A stretch of 64,000 bases of DNA from an uncultured bacterium (GTDB taxonomy: Bacteria; Armatimonadota; UBA5829). The DNA lies in assembly GCA_938074205.1 (NCBI GenBank), contig CALJES010000006.1, positions 62,001-126,000 on the forward strand. The letters are read 5' to 3'. The notes under the pieces are model-generated. The model was not told where the DNA came from. It worked only from the letters and a program-made list of their open reading frames with translations, and made no database searches. This document shows, piece after piece, positions 20,163 to 32,600 of this stretch. Within the stretch, counting starts at the first letter, position 1; each line of letters begins with the position of its first letter. A program made the position numbers and the translations under genes.

Positions 20163-20238
20163 ATTCTAGGTGTCCGACAGTGTATGAGATTTGGCTCAGA
20201 GCTGCAGTTGCGTTCGTGAGACATAGTTGCCAAATCTC

Positions 20239-20268
20239 TTGCTCTAGCTAGAATTGATATGCTATAGT
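20239..20268 (+). promoter_or_regulatory. Candidate extended -10 promoter for the exported-protein block
   Basis: TGCTATAGT gives an extended -10 (TATAGT at 20263-20268 with TG one base upstream). A weak -35, TTGCTC, is 18 bases further upstream (20239-20244). It lies 50 bases before the TTG start at 20318. It is the only convincing promoter I found for the 20.3-39.8 kb block. Confidence 0.55.
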
Positions 20269-20317
20269 TGTTGGCGATTCGTTAGATGTTTTCTTTAGTT
20301 TAAGGGAGGAACGGGAC

Positions 20318-22132
20318 TTGTTGCAGCACCTTTTACGATCCAGGATTACCAAAGCAGTCTGCCACGTAACAATCCTGGCACTTCTGGCCACGTTTGCGCC
20401 CCTGCCGCTGGTCTCACGGGCGACTGCTCAACTCATGCCGACGTATTCAGTGGGAGTAGTTGACTTTATCAACGAGTCGGGCGTTCAGGGTGAGCTATTG
20501 GCCAGGCTAGCGACTGACGCAGTTGTTGTTGAGATGGCGAAGACCAACCGTTACGACGTCAGCATTACTCGCGCAATGATCAAAGCGGAAATGGATAAGC
20601 TCGGCATCCGCCCTCCCCTCTCAAAACTCGAACTGGTCAGGCTGGGAGAAGCACTGAACGCTGATGCAATGTTGGAAGGCTACGTCAAAGCTGTCCATCT
20701 GACAGGAACAGGCGAAACTCGGCGGGCAGCTGTCACTTTGGCAGTGCAAATGCGAGACCAAGCTTCCGGCGAAATAATAAACGGAGCAGTGCAGACAGGA
20801 ACATCTAGTGCTCGTATGGGCTATGTCCCCGATGATGATTCTCTGATTGTGGAAGCCGTAAACAATGCTGCGTTCCTCTGTGTTAAAACCATGGTGGACT
20901 ACATAATTCCCGAGGCCACGGTTATGATGAACATCAAAGAGAATCACGTTATGCTAAACCGTGGTTCGCGTGACGGTATAAAACCGGGAATGAGAATGAT
21001 TGTCCTACGTCGCGGAGAGATTATAGGCTATGTTGAAGTTCAGAGAGTAAGCGCAATCGACAGCGACGCAAGAATAATCAAATCGATGAGAGGTATACAA
21101 CCTGAGGACAAGGTGCGTGCCATATTCGATATGCCTTCGGTTGGAGTAAAGGCTGAGTCGGAAACCATACCATCTGGAGCCCCGACGGGTGTAAGGCGAA
21201 AGAGCAATACACTCAGCAAAATCGGGAGATTTGTGTTGGCTGCAGGCATTGTGTTTGGTATTGGTCAGATATTCAGATCTGGCCGCGGAAGTGAGCCCGC
21301 ACCAACAATCGGCACTGGTGACTTTCCAACCATTATCACCTGGGACCCGAGAAAATATGGCCATGGCCAAAACGTACTCGAGTATCAGATATTGCGGGAC
21401 GATTTCACGGACACTGCCGCACCAGTAAAAGTGATACGCGATCCTAGTGCGATAGATATGGGATGGACCGACGTATACAGCCTTTACGGTACAGCAACGG
21501 CGACCAATGTAACTTACTACCGACTCGCCAGCAACCCCGCCACGAGTTATACGGAAGTCACTGCCACTGTACCGCCTGAACCGTATGGGATCACCCACAA
21601 ATACCAGGTGAGAGTGCTATACAGTCTGACCACTACTACTCCCGGTGGTTCATCAGATCAAACTGGTCAGCAACAACAAACGACCACAACGCGCTACTAC
21701 TACACGCCCGTGAGCAACATAATAACAGCTACCGCGATTGAACCGGTTAAGTACACGGATATTGTGTCGCCTGCATATGATCCGGGGGTTGCACCACCTG
21801 AGATATTGGTTACCGATTTGCAAAATGGAACTATTAACTTCGAATGGAAGCGCAAGGATGGTGCCGACGTGTATTACATGGTGGTAGAACCTGTTGTCCC
21901 TGGCACCGGTCCAACCTGGCAAAGTCCATACATTTACGAGACCGGTCCGACGGTGTCACTGCCTGCAAACGCACGGATAGAGCTAGCAAGCGTATTGTCA
22001 AATTCGGCATACGCAGATAAGACTATGAAGTGGCGGGTTTATTGTCGGCATCAAGAAGATACAAGTCCAGCTTGGGTTAAGGGCCAAGAAGCCAGATTTG
22101 TCATTGGTGGTATGCCGCCCATATACCCGTAG
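20318..22132 (+). CDS. Exported CsgG/TolB-N-like protein with fibronectin-like C-terminal part
   Basis: A 604-residue exported protein. A signal peptide (hydrophobic to about residue 33, ending SRATAQ) is followed by a domain of about 180 residues that looks like the CsgG/LpoB/TolB-N fold: VGVVDFINESG, a DAVVVEMAKTNRYDV helix, and LGEALNADAMLEGYVKAV. Next is a beta part resembling FlgT C-terminal domains (MLNRGSRDGIKPGMRMIVLRRG). A hydrophobic segment at about 303-318 could cross a membrane. The rest is beta-rich with fibronectin III-like units. The start is TTG at 20318 with GGGAGGA eight bases upstream. Domain calls are by eye; the function is unknown. Confidence 0.65.
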   Translation: MLQHLLRSRITKAVCHVTILALLATFAPLPLVSRATAQLMPTYSVGVVDFINESGVQGELLARLATDAVVVEMAKTNRYDVSITRAMIKAEMDKLGIRPPLSKLELVRLGEALNADAMLEGYVKAVHLTGTGETRRAAVTLAVQMRDQASGEIINGAVQTGTSSARMGYVPDDDSLIVEAVNNAAFLCVKTMVDYIIPEATVMMNIKENHVMLNRGSRDGIKPGMRMIVLRRGEIIGYVEVQRVSAIDSDARIIKSMRGIQPEDKVRAIFDMPSVGVKAESETIPSGAPTGVRRKSNTLSKIGRFVLAAGIVFGIGQIFRSGRGSEPAPTIGTGDFPTIITWDPRKYGHGQNVLEYQILRDDFTDTAAPVKVIRDPSAIDMGWTDVYSLYGTATATNVTYYRLASNPATSYTEVTATVPPEPYGITHKYQVRVLYSLTTTTPGGSSDQTGQQQQTTTTRYYYTPVSNIITATAIEPVKYTDIVSPAYDPGVAPPEILVTDLQNGTINFEWKRKDGADVYYMVVEPVVPGTGPTWQSPYIYETGPTVSLPANARIELASVLSNSAYADKTMKWRVYCRHQEDTSPAWVKGQEARFVIGGMPPIYP

Positions 22133-22273
22133 GTAACCAGCTTTAGCAGATCCGAGGGTACTTTTCTCCCGTCTGCGGAAGCTCGTTGTCTAAATGTGGT
22201 GCGAATGACACAGCTAGATATGTCATAAGTATCTTCATTGCCCGCTCAGACAGCGAGCAGGAGGTTTGAGCGA

Positions 22274-24550
22274 ATGAACAAGTATAAGGGTTGGTTAGCT
22301 TTCTTATACACTACAGCGCTATTAGTGCTGTTGTGCACCTGTGTGTTTTGTCATAACGAAAGCGTAAAGCAGATATATGTGCCCAATGAATACATTGTGA
22401 AGGCGCAGCCAGGAAGCAACCCCCAGTTTGTCCGCCAGGCAGTTGAGAGAATGGGAGCGACGCTGGTTAAAGCGCTGCCAGTTGCAGACCACTATCTAAT
22501 CAAACTTGGAGGTGCGGGCGGTCACGCCAGTTTGTACACCGGGCGTACTAAATCTGCTCAGCCATTCCGGTGGGTGATAGAGAGCGTTCAGCCGAACTAC
22601 CTATACTATCTCTGTGCCGTGCCCAACGACGAGTACTGGCCCAAGCTATGGAACATGCGTCAAATCAATATGCCCGCCGCTTGGGAAATTGAGAAAGGCA
22701 AGGCAAGGGTTACAGTTGCTATAATTGACAGTGGAACTGCCAATCACCCGGATCTGCAAGGTAGACTCGTTCAGGGATACGATTTCATCGACAACGACAA
22801 CGATCCATCAAATGACCTTATAGGACATGGCACCCACTGCGCAGGCATAGTAGCCGCGCAAGGCAACAACGCGATAGGGGTTTGCGGAGTTTGCTGGAGC
22901 GGCGTTAAGATAATGCCAGTTCGAGTATTTAGCACAGGGGCCACGCCAACGAGCATGCTCGTTCAGGGAGAAGATTATGCCCTGAAGAACGGCGCGCAGG
23001 TGGCAAGTATGAGCTACGGAGGATATGGTGACGATCCGGCTCACCGAGCTAAGATATCTGAGATGGCAGCTGCAGGAATGGTGTTGGTTGCGGCTGCCGG
23101 AAACGATGCAACGAATACGCCCAGTTACCCAGCGGCTTATCCTGAAGTAATCTCAGTCTCTGCCGTAGGTCCTTATGACGCTATTGCCTACTACTCCAAC
23201 TACGGCAAGATAGACATAGCAGCCCCAGGTGGTGATGACTCCCTAGGAGAGGATGCTGAGATTTACAGTACTTTAGTTACCTGGTCTAACAACGCGCCGA
23301 CGTACACTTACGGGTACCTAGAAGGAACATCGATGGCGTGTCCGCACGTTGCAGGTGCCGCTGCTCTTCTTCTTAGTTATGGTGTACCCTCGGCAGAAGT
23401 CAAGAATCGCCTTCTTACCACCGCACGTCCCCCTAGGTCGGGAGGCATGGACTCCATTAGATATGGGGCCGGTATACTGGATGTTCGAGCAGCACTGGCA
23501 AACGCAATAGTTCGAATCGTAGAACCTGCCAAGGGAGCAACCGTAGGAACGTCTCCAGATTTCAGGATTAGTATTCAGGGCATTAATCTGGCGACCGTTA
23601 AGATCTACATTGACTATGCCGACGCAAATGACGACGGTATACCGGACGATCCAAATGAAGGCTTGGTTATCGACGGAACAACTGTCTACTTCTATTTAAA
23701 CTCGACAAGAACAGCCATACAGTTCAACTGGCGTGATATCTCGCCTTCGAGCACAATGGCAACTGGATCACACAATCTGTATGTTTCGGCTGATGCTGCA
23801 GCTGGCGGCGGAAGTGTGTCCGATTGGTGTGTCTTTTCAGTAGCGAGGCGTAAGATAGAAAAAGGGATTCACATGGTGGCATTGCCGTACGATCTTACCC
23901 AACGCGCCTTGGACACACCGGATAAGATACTTCTTGGAACGGCTTTTGACTATGGAGCGAGTCCGCGATCTTTGCTAATCCGGTGGATCTCAGTCCCTCG
24001 TTCAACAACCGACAATAATCCAGTAGGCTATCAATTGTATGACCCTGCCAACTCGGCTGACTGCGTATGGCTAAATCCTCTGACTACGTTCGCTGGAACA
24101 TCATTAGCTACAGGCGGTGGCTACGTATACGATATTGCCCTGAAAAAATTACGCTTTGTCTTTCCCGCCGGCTCTGGCTTCTGGTTGATCGTGCCATACG
24201 ACGTCTGGATAGATGAGTCGTATCCGACCCTGGACGCAGGTTCTAACTTTGACGGCTCAAAGGGCTTCCAAATCCCGTTATACAAGGGCTGGAACATGAT
24301 AGGTAACCCATACGCACATCCAGTACCGTGGAGGGCAGCGCTTTTCACGTACCAGGGCAAGACAAAACCGCTACTAGAGGCTGAGAGTGCAGGCTGGGTA
24401 AAATCCGCCCTATACACCTACGGCGGTTCGAGTGTTGGTTACCAGCGTGTTACAGATAGAGATCTTCTTGAGCCATATACGGGTTACTGGTTGTATGTCC
24501 TCGTTGGCGGGACTGGAACAGACTCGCTCGTTATGACAATTCTACCCTAG
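22274..24550 (+). CDS. Secreted subtilisin-like (S8) serine protease with C-terminal tail module
   Basis: A 758-residue secreted protease. The signal peptide is at residues 1-28, and an inhibitor I9-like propeptide region follows (YIVKAQPGSN...VKALPVADHYLIKL). The catalytic triad is D152 (VAIIDSG), H185 (GHGTHCAG) and S353 (GTSMACPH). After about residue 410 comes a beta domain (RIVEPAKGATVG), then a two-part tail from about 529: MVALPYDL...FPAGSGFWL, then GWNMIGNPYAHPVPW...YTGYW. The same tail ends the next two proteins. ATG at 22274 has AGGAGG nine bases upstream. It may process the neighbouring secreted proteins; that is inferred from position. Confidence 0.92.
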   Translation: MNKYKGWLAFLYTTALLVLLCTCVFCHNESVKQIYVPNEYIVKAQPGSNPQFVRQAVERMGATLVKALPVADHYLIKLGGAGGHASLYTGRTKSAQPFRWVIESVQPNYLYYLCAVPNDEYWPKLWNMRQINMPAAWEIEKGKARVTVAIIDSGTANHPDLQGRLVQGYDFIDNDNDPSNDLIGHGTHCAGIVAAQGNNAIGVCGVCWSGVKIMPVRVFSTGATPTSMLVQGEDYALKNGAQVASMSYGGYGDDPAHRAKISEMAAAGMVLVAAAGNDATNTPSYPAAYPEVISVSAVGPYDAIAYYSNYGKIDIAAPGGDDSLGEDAEIYSTLVTWSNNAPTYTYGYLEGTSMACPHVAGAAALLLSYGVPSAEVKNRLLTTARPPRSGGMDSIRYGAGILDVRAALANAIVRIVEPAKGATVGTSPDFRISIQGINLATVKIYIDYADANDDGIPDDPNEGLVIDGTTVYFYLNSTRTAIQFNWRDISPSSTMATGSHNLYVSADAAAGGGSVSDWCVFSVARRKIEKGIHMVALPYDLTQRALDTPDKILLGTAFDYGASPRSLLIRWISVPRSTTDNNPVGYQLYDPANSADCVWLNPLTTFAGTSLATGGGYVYDIALKKLRFVFPAGSGFWLIVPYDVWIDESYPTLDAGSNFDGSKGFQIPLYKGWNMIGNPYAHPVPWRAALFTYQGKTKPLLEAESAGWVKSALYTYGGSSVGYQRVTDRDLLEPYTGYWLYVLVGGTGTDSLVMTILP

Positions 24551-24631
24551 AATCAGTCTGCATCGCGCGGTTGCTGATATTTGGGATTTAAGGATTTAGT
24601 CCCAGGCAAACGAAAGGACCGGTAAGAAAGT

Positions 24632-26620
24632 ATGCGAGTGCTAGTTAATAACACGCTCCTGCTAGCGACCTTGGTGGTTATTCTTGGAAGCGCGGTTGGG
24701 GGGCAAGCTCAGCAGTTTTCGAGTGATGCCTGGTGGGAGAGTTTGTCGAATCGGTATATCTCCATAGACTTGGGAGTGAGAGGAACTGTTAAGCTTGATC
24801 AGAACTCTCCTGAGTGGCAGATAGCTGGACGGTGGTCTGTGTCTGCCAGAGAAGGCGATCCGGAAATAGCTAACGACAACAACTATCCGCTCGTGTACTT
24901 TGGAGATGTCTGCCCTGCTCATTACTTCGGATATTGGAAAATCCGAATTGGTGACACGGTGTATCTTGTGGGCGATTCTAACACCGGCTACTGGTCCAAG
25001 ATACCCTACGCATATGTTATTCCGCCACCTGGTCTAGGCCTCGGAAGAACTGGCGGCTACATTGATGGTGAGTGGACTGTTCGCAGTGCCGGTGCCGACC
25101 TGGCAACTATGCGAATCCGAATGTCGATAGTCAGAGACCAGTGCAGATTCGAGATTACACTTACTAACAAGTCCGCTGTGTCTCAGACACTCGGACTGTG
25201 CATGACCGGTGACGTTATGGTGGAAGCCACCGACCGTGGAGGCTATCCCTACATCCCTGGGAAGGGCTACGTGCGAACAACTGCGGTGGCTCCGAAACCC
25301 TATCCCATCATTCTTACAGGAAGCAAGATCCCAGCATTCTTTGAGACTTACGACAGTGTTGAGAACCCTGGTGTAGTCGCCAGGAACACCCTAACTTTGC
25401 AAGATTGCACCCCTCCTGACTATTTGGCAATTGGCGAATGGGACGAACTAGTAGGCGCGACGAACTGGCCGCCAGACGACTATAAGCCCGATGTGTCAAA
25501 AGCTGTGGATGATTTGACGTGGGTGTTGGTTTGGAACCCTACTGCACTTGCACCCGGTTCATCACGAAAGGTTGTTACTTATTATGGTATTGGTGCTGCA
25601 TCTGCCTCGTGGAACTACCGTGTCGGTACTAGGATGGAGCCAGACAGCGTTGTACTAGCAGTGCAGGGGCCCAGGTCGTTGAAATACAATTCGGTGACCG
25701 GAACCAATTATTTGGAGGGGCAGCCCTTCAGCATAAAAGCCTACATATACAATTTGGCGACCGATCCAGGTCCATATGAACTGGATGATGTAACAGTTAC
25801 TCTATACTTGCCGCCGGGATTGGAATTGGCTCCCATTGTACCGCAGACTGCCCAGCAAAACCTGGGCAAGGTCCAAGTGAACAGTGAATCTCTTCCTGCA
25901 AGTTGGGAAGTTCAGGCTACGGGCGAACATTGCGGCGAGCTGGAGTATTTTGTCACGGCTCGTGCTGCATCCGGGTGGCAGCAAATAGTCAGCCGCAAAA
26001 TAATGGTGCCTGCGACAAAGAAGGGTACACTGCGCAGCAGATGGCAGCTGATGCACGTACCCTTCACGTTCAACAATACGTTTGTTGAACACGCCTTTGG
26101 CATGCCGAGGAGCTCATTTGGCGCTTTCTACTACGATACAAGAAGCAACACGTATTTGTCACTTTCGCAGCTCCAACCCGGCCAAGGGTTCTGGATGTAT
26201 ATGAATCCTTCTGGATTACCTGCGGATCAGGTTTTGCCGTTCGTACTTGCCTCTGATGCTGCGATCGTCGCGAATCAGCTGGGAAGACAATTAGACGAGT
26301 ACCATATCAACCTATTCTCTGGCTGGAACCTGATTGGAAACCCCTTTGTTTATCCTGTGTATTGGGGTCAAGTGCTCGTTTGGAATAGAAGCACAAACAC
26401 AACGGTGTCTCTAGATCAAGCTGTGACCAACGGGTGGTTGAGCAAGACCATATTCACCTGGATTTCCAGTAGCAATTCTTATGAAAGTTACTCAAGCGAC
26501 GAAACCTTATTGCTTCCGTGGCGGGGTTACTGGGTAAGAGCAAAATATCCGGTAACGCTTATATTCCGACCATCTGTGCCACCGGCTTCTGACGTAACGG
26601 CAAAACCTGACGGAACGTAA
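24632..26620 (+). CDS. Secreted protein of unknown function with shared C-terminal tail module
   Basis: A 662-residue protein with a clear signal peptide (residues 1-26, ending GGQAQ). Residues 30-330 form a beta-rich domain I do not recognise (ISIDLGVRGTVKLDQ, DVMVEATDRGGYPYIPG). Residues 340-460 resemble an Ig-like or DUF11-like beta sandwich (SIKAYIYNLATDPGPYELDD, VTLYLPPGLEL). From about 464 it has the same two-part tail as its neighbours: WQLMHVPFTF...LQPGQGFWMY, then GWNLIGNPFVYPVYW...LPWRGYWVRA. It lies 81 bases after the protease gene and 34 before the giant gene, so the three are probably one transcript. Confidence 0.75.
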   Translation: MRVLVNNTLLLATLVVILGSAVGGQAQQFSSDAWWESLSNRYISIDLGVRGTVKLDQNSPEWQIAGRWSVSAREGDPEIANDNNYPLVYFGDVCPAHYFGYWKIRIGDTVYLVGDSNTGYWSKIPYAYVIPPPGLGLGRTGGYIDGEWTVRSAGADLATMRIRMSIVRDQCRFEITLTNKSAVSQTLGLCMTGDVMVEATDRGGYPYIPGKGYVRTTAVAPKPYPIILTGSKIPAFFETYDSVENPGVVARNTLTLQDCTPPDYLAIGEWDELVGATNWPPDDYKPDVSKAVDDLTWVLVWNPTALAPGSSRKVVTYYGIGAASASWNYRVGTRMEPDSVVLAVQGPRSLKYNSVTGTNYLEGQPFSIKAYIYNLATDPGPYELDDVTVTLYLPPGLELAPIVPQTAQQNLGKVQVNSESLPASWEVQATGEHCGELEYFVTARAASGWQQIVSRKIMVPATKKGTLRSRWQLMHVPFTFNNTFVEHAFGMPRSSFGAFYYDTRSNTYLSLSQLQPGQGFWMYMNPSGLPADQVLPFVLASDAAIVANQLGRQLDEYHINLFSGWNLIGNPFVYPVYWGQVLVWNRSTNTTVSLDQAVTNGWLSKTIFTWISSSNSYESYSSDETLLLPWRGYWVRAKYPVTLIFRPSVPPASDVTAKPDGT

Positions 26621-26654
26621 CGAAGTAAGAATCGAATCCTTGGAGTGTAGAAGG

Positions 26655-29600
26655 ATGATCTTTGGTATGCAAAAAGTCAGTTATCTGGGTGGTTCTGCAC
26701 GCCAGCAGCTCAAACGAGTGATCGCCCTGTCAGCTTTTGCGATTGTAGTAACTGTTGGTTCGAGCTTCGCTGATCTAAGCATGCTCGAAGGCACCACTAA
26801 AGCTACGTCCAACTCAGTCTGGAACTTTGCTGTGCGATGGCAAGACAGCGATGGGCTATGGCCCGTGTACATGCCGGATTCCGACACTGACTACAATTTG
26901 CAGCCTGATCCTATGGCTACGTTTGACAACACAGGTCAGGTTCTCGGACTGCGGACTGTCGCGACGGCTGTAGCACCGCTGCCGAGAGCCTACGCTTGGT
27001 ATCGCATTCCGGCGCTAAACAGCCTCGACGGTTCTATCAAGCTAAAGATCAATAAAGGAATTATCGGTTTAGACCCGAACCGTACGAATCCGAACGCGGT
27101 AGATCCCCGCAACCCAGGAAGGCCGGGTCCGGACAACCCTATACTTGGCGTATATGCTTTCCAGGCCGACGAAAGCGACGAGAATCCAAACCTATTCGAT
27201 CCGTTGAAGTACAGCGATGCTGGTCGGTACGGGGTTATAACCATCGAAGCAGACAAGTTGCCAGCCAGGTTGATTAATCCTCAGACCGGCAGAATGGACG
27301 ACTGGACGCCGCTCTATGTAAAGGTTTCTACGTGCGGCCTGTATGGGGTTTACACCAGGCAAGTAGGAATGCAAGAGTCAACCAACATGCAGACTCGACG
27401 TGTGAATCCCTACATGTCCAGCGTTCAACCTATTAACTATGCAAAGCAGCCTGAGTGGATGCCAGGCGTAATCACAGGCACGTGGCAAGGTCCTGGTGCT
27501 GGGCGTCCTCCGAGCCCAGCAGACTCGCAAGCTTATACCGTAACGCCCACGTTTGACCCTACGGCTTCAGACATGCGTGCTGTGACCGGGATATATTTGC
27601 CGCAGTTGATGAACGGTTTGGTTTACGACAGCACACACGTCGTTCCCGCCGACGCGAGCAAAGTTAAGATGGTGTTGGGCGTGTTCGCTCTATCAAATCA
27701 GGCAGGCACACGTTATGATGACACTCACGTTAACCCTTCTAATCCATCTGCTATCACGTTTGTGTCGGCCGTTTATGCTATCCATACCATGACCGGTACG
27801 CCGGTCGATTCGAGCCACGTCAGCCCGGCAGATCCCAGCAATATCCGCCGTGTTCTTAGTGTAAAGATTCCGGGCCAGGACGTTGAGTATTACGACGCTA
27901 GCCAGCATCCTTGGATGCCGGGAGACACGATTATAGCTCTGAAAGATGGGGTAGAACTGCCTAGTGACACGCAGTCCGTCGTTATCACTTATGAAACCGC
28001 CAATCTATATGATCCGCAAGACCCGTCCCTAGCCTACAAATACGATCCCAACAATGAGCTGACTCGCTATATTGCTCTATCGAGTCCGCTGCCGGAGGGA
28101 GCAAATACTGTTCGTATTGTTTACGGGGTCGGCACAGGACTTGACGGATTCAACTACTATGATCCGCAAAACGCTGACACTGCCTACGTGTTCGGTGATA
28201 AGCAAATAACTCTCAGGTATCCCCTACCCTCTGATGTAACTGATGTTCGGATTCTGTACGGCACGGATGAGCAACTTGAAACTCGCGGGTCTATAATCGA
28301 CTCGATGCACGTTGTACCACCCAACATATGGCGAATCGGCCGAATATCCGGAGTTTATGCAATTCAAGAGCAGGATGGAATTGTACAAGCTGGGTCCATA
28401 ACAACCCAAACAGGCGCTTGGGATACATCCGATCCCACTCGGATGACAGTCATCCCATCGCAGCCTGAAGTGATCGCAAAAGTACTTCGCGTTTATGATA
28501 GCCAGAATCGAGATTATTACGGCCCCGTAAACCCGATAAACCCATTCAAGCCCGGCGATAAAGTCATCAGATTGGATAAGCCTCTTCCGGTCGGGATAAA
28601 CAGCGTAACCATCAGCTATCAGGGTCCATCCACCACGGTCATACCCAGCGACTCAACGTTGATAAGGGGTATCCTTGGGGTTTATGCGGTGCGCGAGATG
28701 AGCGCAACCATGGTAGACAGTACGCACATAATTCCAGAGAAACCTCTTTCTATACGAAGCGTACGAGCCGTTTACGTAACGGCAAATCAATCTGGCACAC
28801 CGGACAACACCGATACCAAGAGACTGACGGTTATCCCATCCCTCCCTGCGATGATCGGCCGCGTATTCGGCGTTTACGACAACCCCGCAATGACGGGTAT
28901 TAACTACTTTGACCCCGATAATCCGGAAACGGCATTTCGACAGGGCGATCTTGTGATCAAGTTGAGTATTCCCCTCCCAGTAGGAGTATCATCAGTAACT
29001 ATCAACTATGAGACAATTAACCTTGGACCATCTTACGCTCAGGGCAGTAGCGAGATCACCTTGGCAAGGCCAATACCCACTTCCGTTCCGGCGATCTCTC
29101 CTGTGCCGATTCGCGTGGTGTACGTGAACAACTTAAACTACGCTGTCCCGAACACTCAGTCTTCGGCCATCACACTCCGAACACCACTGCCGCTGGGAAC
29201 AACTGATGTCGTAATACTTTACATTGATCGGACAAACCGCTATGGTGTAACCCCAGTTGGGACAATCCCAAGATTTGCGCCTGGCGAAGACACTATCGAG
29301 GTAGCAAATGCGTTTCCAGCAGATGCGCTCGGCGGTCATATTGAGTATACAGCGCACTTATTCGCTCCTAGTTATGACCCGTTCGACTATGATCCGAACA
29401 ATCCGTCTACCTATCCATATAGACCGTTCATTCCTGGCGACAAGGTCATTCGACTGAACAGGATAGATCCAAGCGTGCCACTATGGAGCAAGTATACAAC
29501 GCCCGGTGCGCTGAAGCTGTGTATAGCTTATCAGTCAAGCAAGCGTATGCCAGTCGGCGATTACTCGCAAAGCGGTACTATAAGCTTACCAATTCCGCTG

Positions 29601-32600
29601 CCTCAAAAAACTGAGCCCTTGCAAAGCGTATTTGTTGATTACCGCATACTTTCATCCGTGGGGATACCCAACCCCAATCCAAATGCTGACCCACCATACA
29701 TCAATGCTACCAGCGAACCGCCGAAACCAGGGCTTACAATTCTCGCCACCTATACAGTTGGAATACCCTATATGGGTAAGGTTGAGCGGCTTTCATTCTA
29801 CGAACCGGATCCAGTGCCGCACCCGCTCCCACAAATAAGTTCTACTGGGAAATTCACGTTCCCAAGTCCGATGAACGTGACTAACATATGGGCTCAATAT
29901 CGTCGGCAGGAACCTGACACTGTGCCCGGTGCAAGTGGTAGACGTTACGGTGTTGTGTGGGCTAATATCGGCAGCACGTACAGAAACAGGGCTCCGATGT
30001 ACATAGACCCCATTGGCGGCTACGATCCGATTGCCGGCGTGACGTATCGTGTTGCTGCGAGCCGCGGATTGAACCTCAGCAATCCCAAGCAGCAGCCCTC
30101 TTGCAATTTGGAAGAAAACTATCCGCAGTATACAAACCGATTGATCTTTGATCCGCGGCAAAACCCGATGTGGTACGCCAACGTTCTGAGAGCAAACGGA
30201 GACGGGACCCCACGCACTTTTGATGTTTCATTCACAGGAATCGCATACAAGGATAACTGGGTTGTGTATTCTGCTACACAGACTATCACAGTTCACGATT
30301 CGCGGCCCCGGATTTCTGATGAGATGATTGATCACGGCGGAGTAGCTGGTAACAGGGATTACTTGACATCATATCCAAGAGGCGGTGATCCAGACCCATT
30401 GGTTCCTGAGCCAGCAGTGGAAATCAACCCAACATTCCCTGATGACGGCTCAAGTTCAACGCAGTTCGTATTCAGGGTCAGGTATGAGAACCAAGACGGT
30501 TTACCGCCGCTGCCGTGGCTCCCACAAGCAGCAGATCCATGGAATAGTTCGTGCGGACCGACTGGTGTAGTACTCTATCTCGACGAGCAAGGCACGGGTG
30601 ACTATAAGCCGCACTTCATGGCGCCTGAGGACCCCAATAAGCCAGGGGCTGGTAACGTGTACATTTACAGAGTGCTACCACACCATACTTTCGCGTGGAG
30701 CGGACCCAGTGAGCCGGTGGGTTATCCCTGGAACTGGGCGGTTCGCACATACGAGTCATTGGCCTGTGGAGTGTATCATTACTTTTTCGCTTGTTCAGAC
30801 GACTCGTTAACGTTCGATAACGGGTCATTGGTGTTCAGCAATCAGCCGTCGCCTATCGAGTGGGGTGAGGCGGTTGGCTACTATTCGACAGGTTTGGATC
30901 CTTCTCTTCCGAGACAGGTAACAGATTTTCCAGAGATCAGTCGTCCGGCCAACAGGAGGCCTTCGGATAAGCTCGACCGAGCAATACCGTACGACTCTAC
31001 ACTTTACGTTGACAGGTATGTACTGGTGCCTGGTCAATTCCACTACAGGGGTTACCCACTGAGTGCTTCTGAGCACCCCGTTGTCACATGCGAGCTTCGC
31101 ATGCCGCCAGCGGATGATTTAAATATCCCATACGACGACGCAAAGTACGGCTACGGCCGATTCTTCGGGACTATATACCCTTACTCACGCGCAACCAACC
31201 CGCTGATTAGAGGCGGAGCAGGAGGAGTTAATGATCCGATCTACCACGGCCACTCAGCTTTAGCTGAAACTTGTGGCGCAACCACAAAGACTGAAAACGT
31301 GTTCAGAATTCTATACAAGCAAAAAGATAACAAGCCGCCAGTTTATATTAAGCTGTTTATCAACAATGCCAGCTACAAAAGCGGTACAGGTGCTAACTAT
31401 CAATACACTGCATATACGATGTATCCTCGCCCCGGGCAGCCGCAGCCATATAACTACCGCACAGGCGTATGGTACGAATACAAAACGAAACTACCGCCCG
31501 GTCCGCATACCTACTACTTCGAAGCATACGACGGATACCATGTCGTTCGCTTCCCAGTACGACCCGATAAATATCCCTACGACGATGCTGGCGCCGACCA
31601 GAGCGCGTGGGGTTACTATGTAGATGCATGGGTTCCGACTACAAGTCTGCCGTCAGAACGAGGTAACGCTGACTATTTTGACAATGATTACTTCCCAGGC
31701 CCTTACGTGAACAACCCGTGTGTATTGAGCGAAGCTTCCGTTACCCCAAGCACTGGCAAAGAAGGTCAAAACTTCCGATACAGGATTAAATACACGGATC
31801 CTGACGGACAGCGGCCATACAATGCTTATGTCTACATAGAAGTCAATAATCGAGGAGAAGTGCGGCGCTTCTCAATGGTGCCTGAAACTCCATTCTTGGA
31901 TCCCGCCGCCGACCACTCAGATGAATTTAGAAAGGGTGTCTACTACATTTTGGACACCGCAACAATAAAGGATCTTACCCTTGAAAACGGAGTTCGGAGA
32001 TTCTATTTCGAATTCACAGACGACTGGGGCGCCTACTACGACCTAAATGATAGGATCCAGGGCGAAACAACTAGATATCCTGAGGCTGCCGGTAGTTGGA
32101 TCACAGGTCCGGTTATTTCTGGAAACCGACCTCCAACGCTGACAAAAGGCAGCGTGACCTCCCAGGACGGAACAGCGAATCCGGCAACGCTTTGGACGTT
32201 CAGAGTAACATACCGTGATCTGGACAACGATCCTCCAGCGGTCATCAAGCTTTACCTTGGCGAATTGCAGCCCGATGGGCGAACGGTCCTATGGGACGAA
32301 GGACATGCGATGCTTAAGGCTGACCCCGGGGATATTGTATACTCCGATGGCGCAGATTATTACTACCAGACTAGACTAGGTACCAGTGCAAGCGCGGCTC
32401 TGAGTGCACAAAAGCAATACTTCTATGCGTTCGTGGCATTCGACGGTGTAGACTATGCAACTTACAACTCATCTTCGAACGACGAACTTCGCTCAGATGC
32501 AGCCAATTGTATGTTGTTCGACCCGCTGATCCGCGTGAATTCATCGACATATGAGATCAGGCCGCTTGTGGTCCAGAAAGCGACGGTTGTAACCAGCAGC

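Noticed and set aside
22146-22176. Imperfect hairpin GCAGA...TCTGC after the first CsgG/TolB-N-like gene
   Set aside because: The inner stem is irregular and no T run follows; not convincing as a terminator.
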